Of a stretch of DNA of 32,755 bases, positions 32,331 to 32,755 are shown one piece after another (positions within the stretch are counted from its first letter, which is position 1; every line of letters starts with the position of its first letter). The notes under the pieces were generated by a model, which was not told where the DNA came from, made no database searches, and worked only from the letters and a program-made list of their open reading frames with translations. This DNA is from CAYLNH01 sp964384625 (GTDB lineage: Bacteria > Verrucomicrobiota > Lentisphaeria > JABSQK01): the NCBI GenBank assembly GCA_964384625.1, contig CAYLNH010000052.1, positions 1-32,755 on the forward strand, in the 5' to 3' direction. The position numbers and the translations under genes were made by a program.

Positions 32331-32582
32331 CTAGCCCTTCACCGGCACAACGAGCGCGACGACGCCGGCAACGCCAAGCGCGATGATAGCGACCTCGAAG
32401 GTGTTGAAGGGGGATTTGAAGTCGTGGCGGCGCTGGATGTTTTCGCCGCCGGTCTTGATCGTTTCGATCGGATCCTCAATGACCTGCTCGGCTTCGGGTT
32501 TGACGAACTTGACGTTGTAGATGACGGTCCCGATGGAAATGAGGATCATCAGGACGCCGATGACCTTGATCGTCGTTTTCAT
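32331..32582 (-). CDS. Small two-helix membrane protein
   Basis: This 83-residue protein has two hydrophobic segments, residues 4-22 (TIKVIGVLMILISIGTVIY) and about 60-80 (FEVAIIALGVAGVVALVVPV), joined by a charged loop (EAEQVIEDPIETIKTGGENI) that is probably outside or in the cytoplasm depending on topology. No family is recognised. The ATG at 32582 has AAGGAA about 8 nt upstream; an ATG eight codons earlier is less well placed. It is convergent with the GH38 gene. Confidence 0.65.
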   Translation of the reverse strand: MKTTIKVIGVLMILISIGTVIYNVKFVKPEAEQVIEDPIETIKTGGENIQRRHDFKSPFNTFEVAIIALGVAGVVALVVPVKG

Positions 32583-32665
32583 GGGTATTCCTTTTTGATT
32601 TGGCATAAGGTAGATGATCGAGGCAGGCCCGGCAAGCTTCGCTTTGATAAGGTTGATTGTCGTGG

Positions 32666-32755
32666 TCGGAAGGAAGGCGGAATTGTTATTGGGGAAGAAG
32701 AGGGGAGAGGGCTCGGAAGGAAGGCAGAATCATTTTGTGGCAGAATTATTGTTGG
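32666..32755. repeat. GGAAGGCRGAAT interspersed repeat tract
   Basis: TCGGAAGGAAGGCGGAAT (32666-32683) is repeated with one change as TCGGAAGGAAGGCAGAAT (32713-32730), and a further partial unit GGCAGAATTATTGTTGG ends the window (32739-32755). The tract continues beyond the right edge. Purine-rich and non-coding. Confidence 0.6.

Overview
The window is GC-rich, double-stranded bacterial chromosome, densely coding, with no rRNA, tRNA, CRISPR array, phage or intact insertion sequence that I can recognise. Two genes encode pseudopilin-like proteins with an FTLIELL start and a C-terminal H-X9-DG motif. A lysine-tailed HU protein, VIT/VWA secreted proteins, a LacI/AraC-rich carbohydrate region and many short interspersed palindromic repeats are also present. 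Together these fit the PVC superphylum (Lentisphaerota, Kiritimatiellota, Planctomycetota or Verrucomicrobiota). That placement is an inference from gene content, not from a marker gene.

Layout. Positions 330-6866 (minus strand) hold a complete SUF iron-sulfur assembly operon in the order sufB-sufC-sufD-sufS-sufU-rrf2-sufT-like, followed by a small membrane-anchored coiled-coil gene. Most junctions overlap or nearly touch; the sufB-sufC gap is the exception and holds two hairpins and a heptamer repeat. Upstream of sufB lie a 13-bp leader hairpin and a palindrome of the GAC-N7-GTC type expected for an IscR-like Rrf2 regulator. Positions 7188-9033 hold a small secreted protein, an L7Ae-like RNA-binding protein and a convergent HU protein, the last two separated by a bidirectional terminator.

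Positions 9322-15614 look like a sugar-utilisation region: an AraC regulator divergent from an aldo/keto reductase, a zinc alcohol/polyol dehydrogenase, a LacI regulator with its own promoter and operator-like palindrome, an H-X9-DG pseudopilin, and a convergent alpha/beta-hydrolase esterase. Positions 15696-20258 (minus) are a three-gene ABC exporter operon (permease, ATPase, membrane auxiliary protein with a GATase-like segment). Divergent from it, 20634-28036 (plus) holds two large secreted VIT-VWA proteins and a small secreted partner translationally coupled to the second. A second pseudopilin and a GH38 alpha-mannosidase-like protein follow (28334-32076), then a small two-helix membrane protein on the minus strand.

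The intergenic regions carry several repeat families: CCGATTA heptamers at two loci, a 31-bp palindromic element at two loci (each upstream of a pseudopilin transcription unit), a 171-bp MITE-like inverted repeat, and GGAAGGCRGAAT repeats at the right edge. The observations most worth checking are the GH38 protein with phenylalanine in place of its nucleophile/zinc aspartate, the candidate Rrf2 operator with hairpin leader on the suf operon, and the tandem VIT-VWA module beside an ABC exporter.
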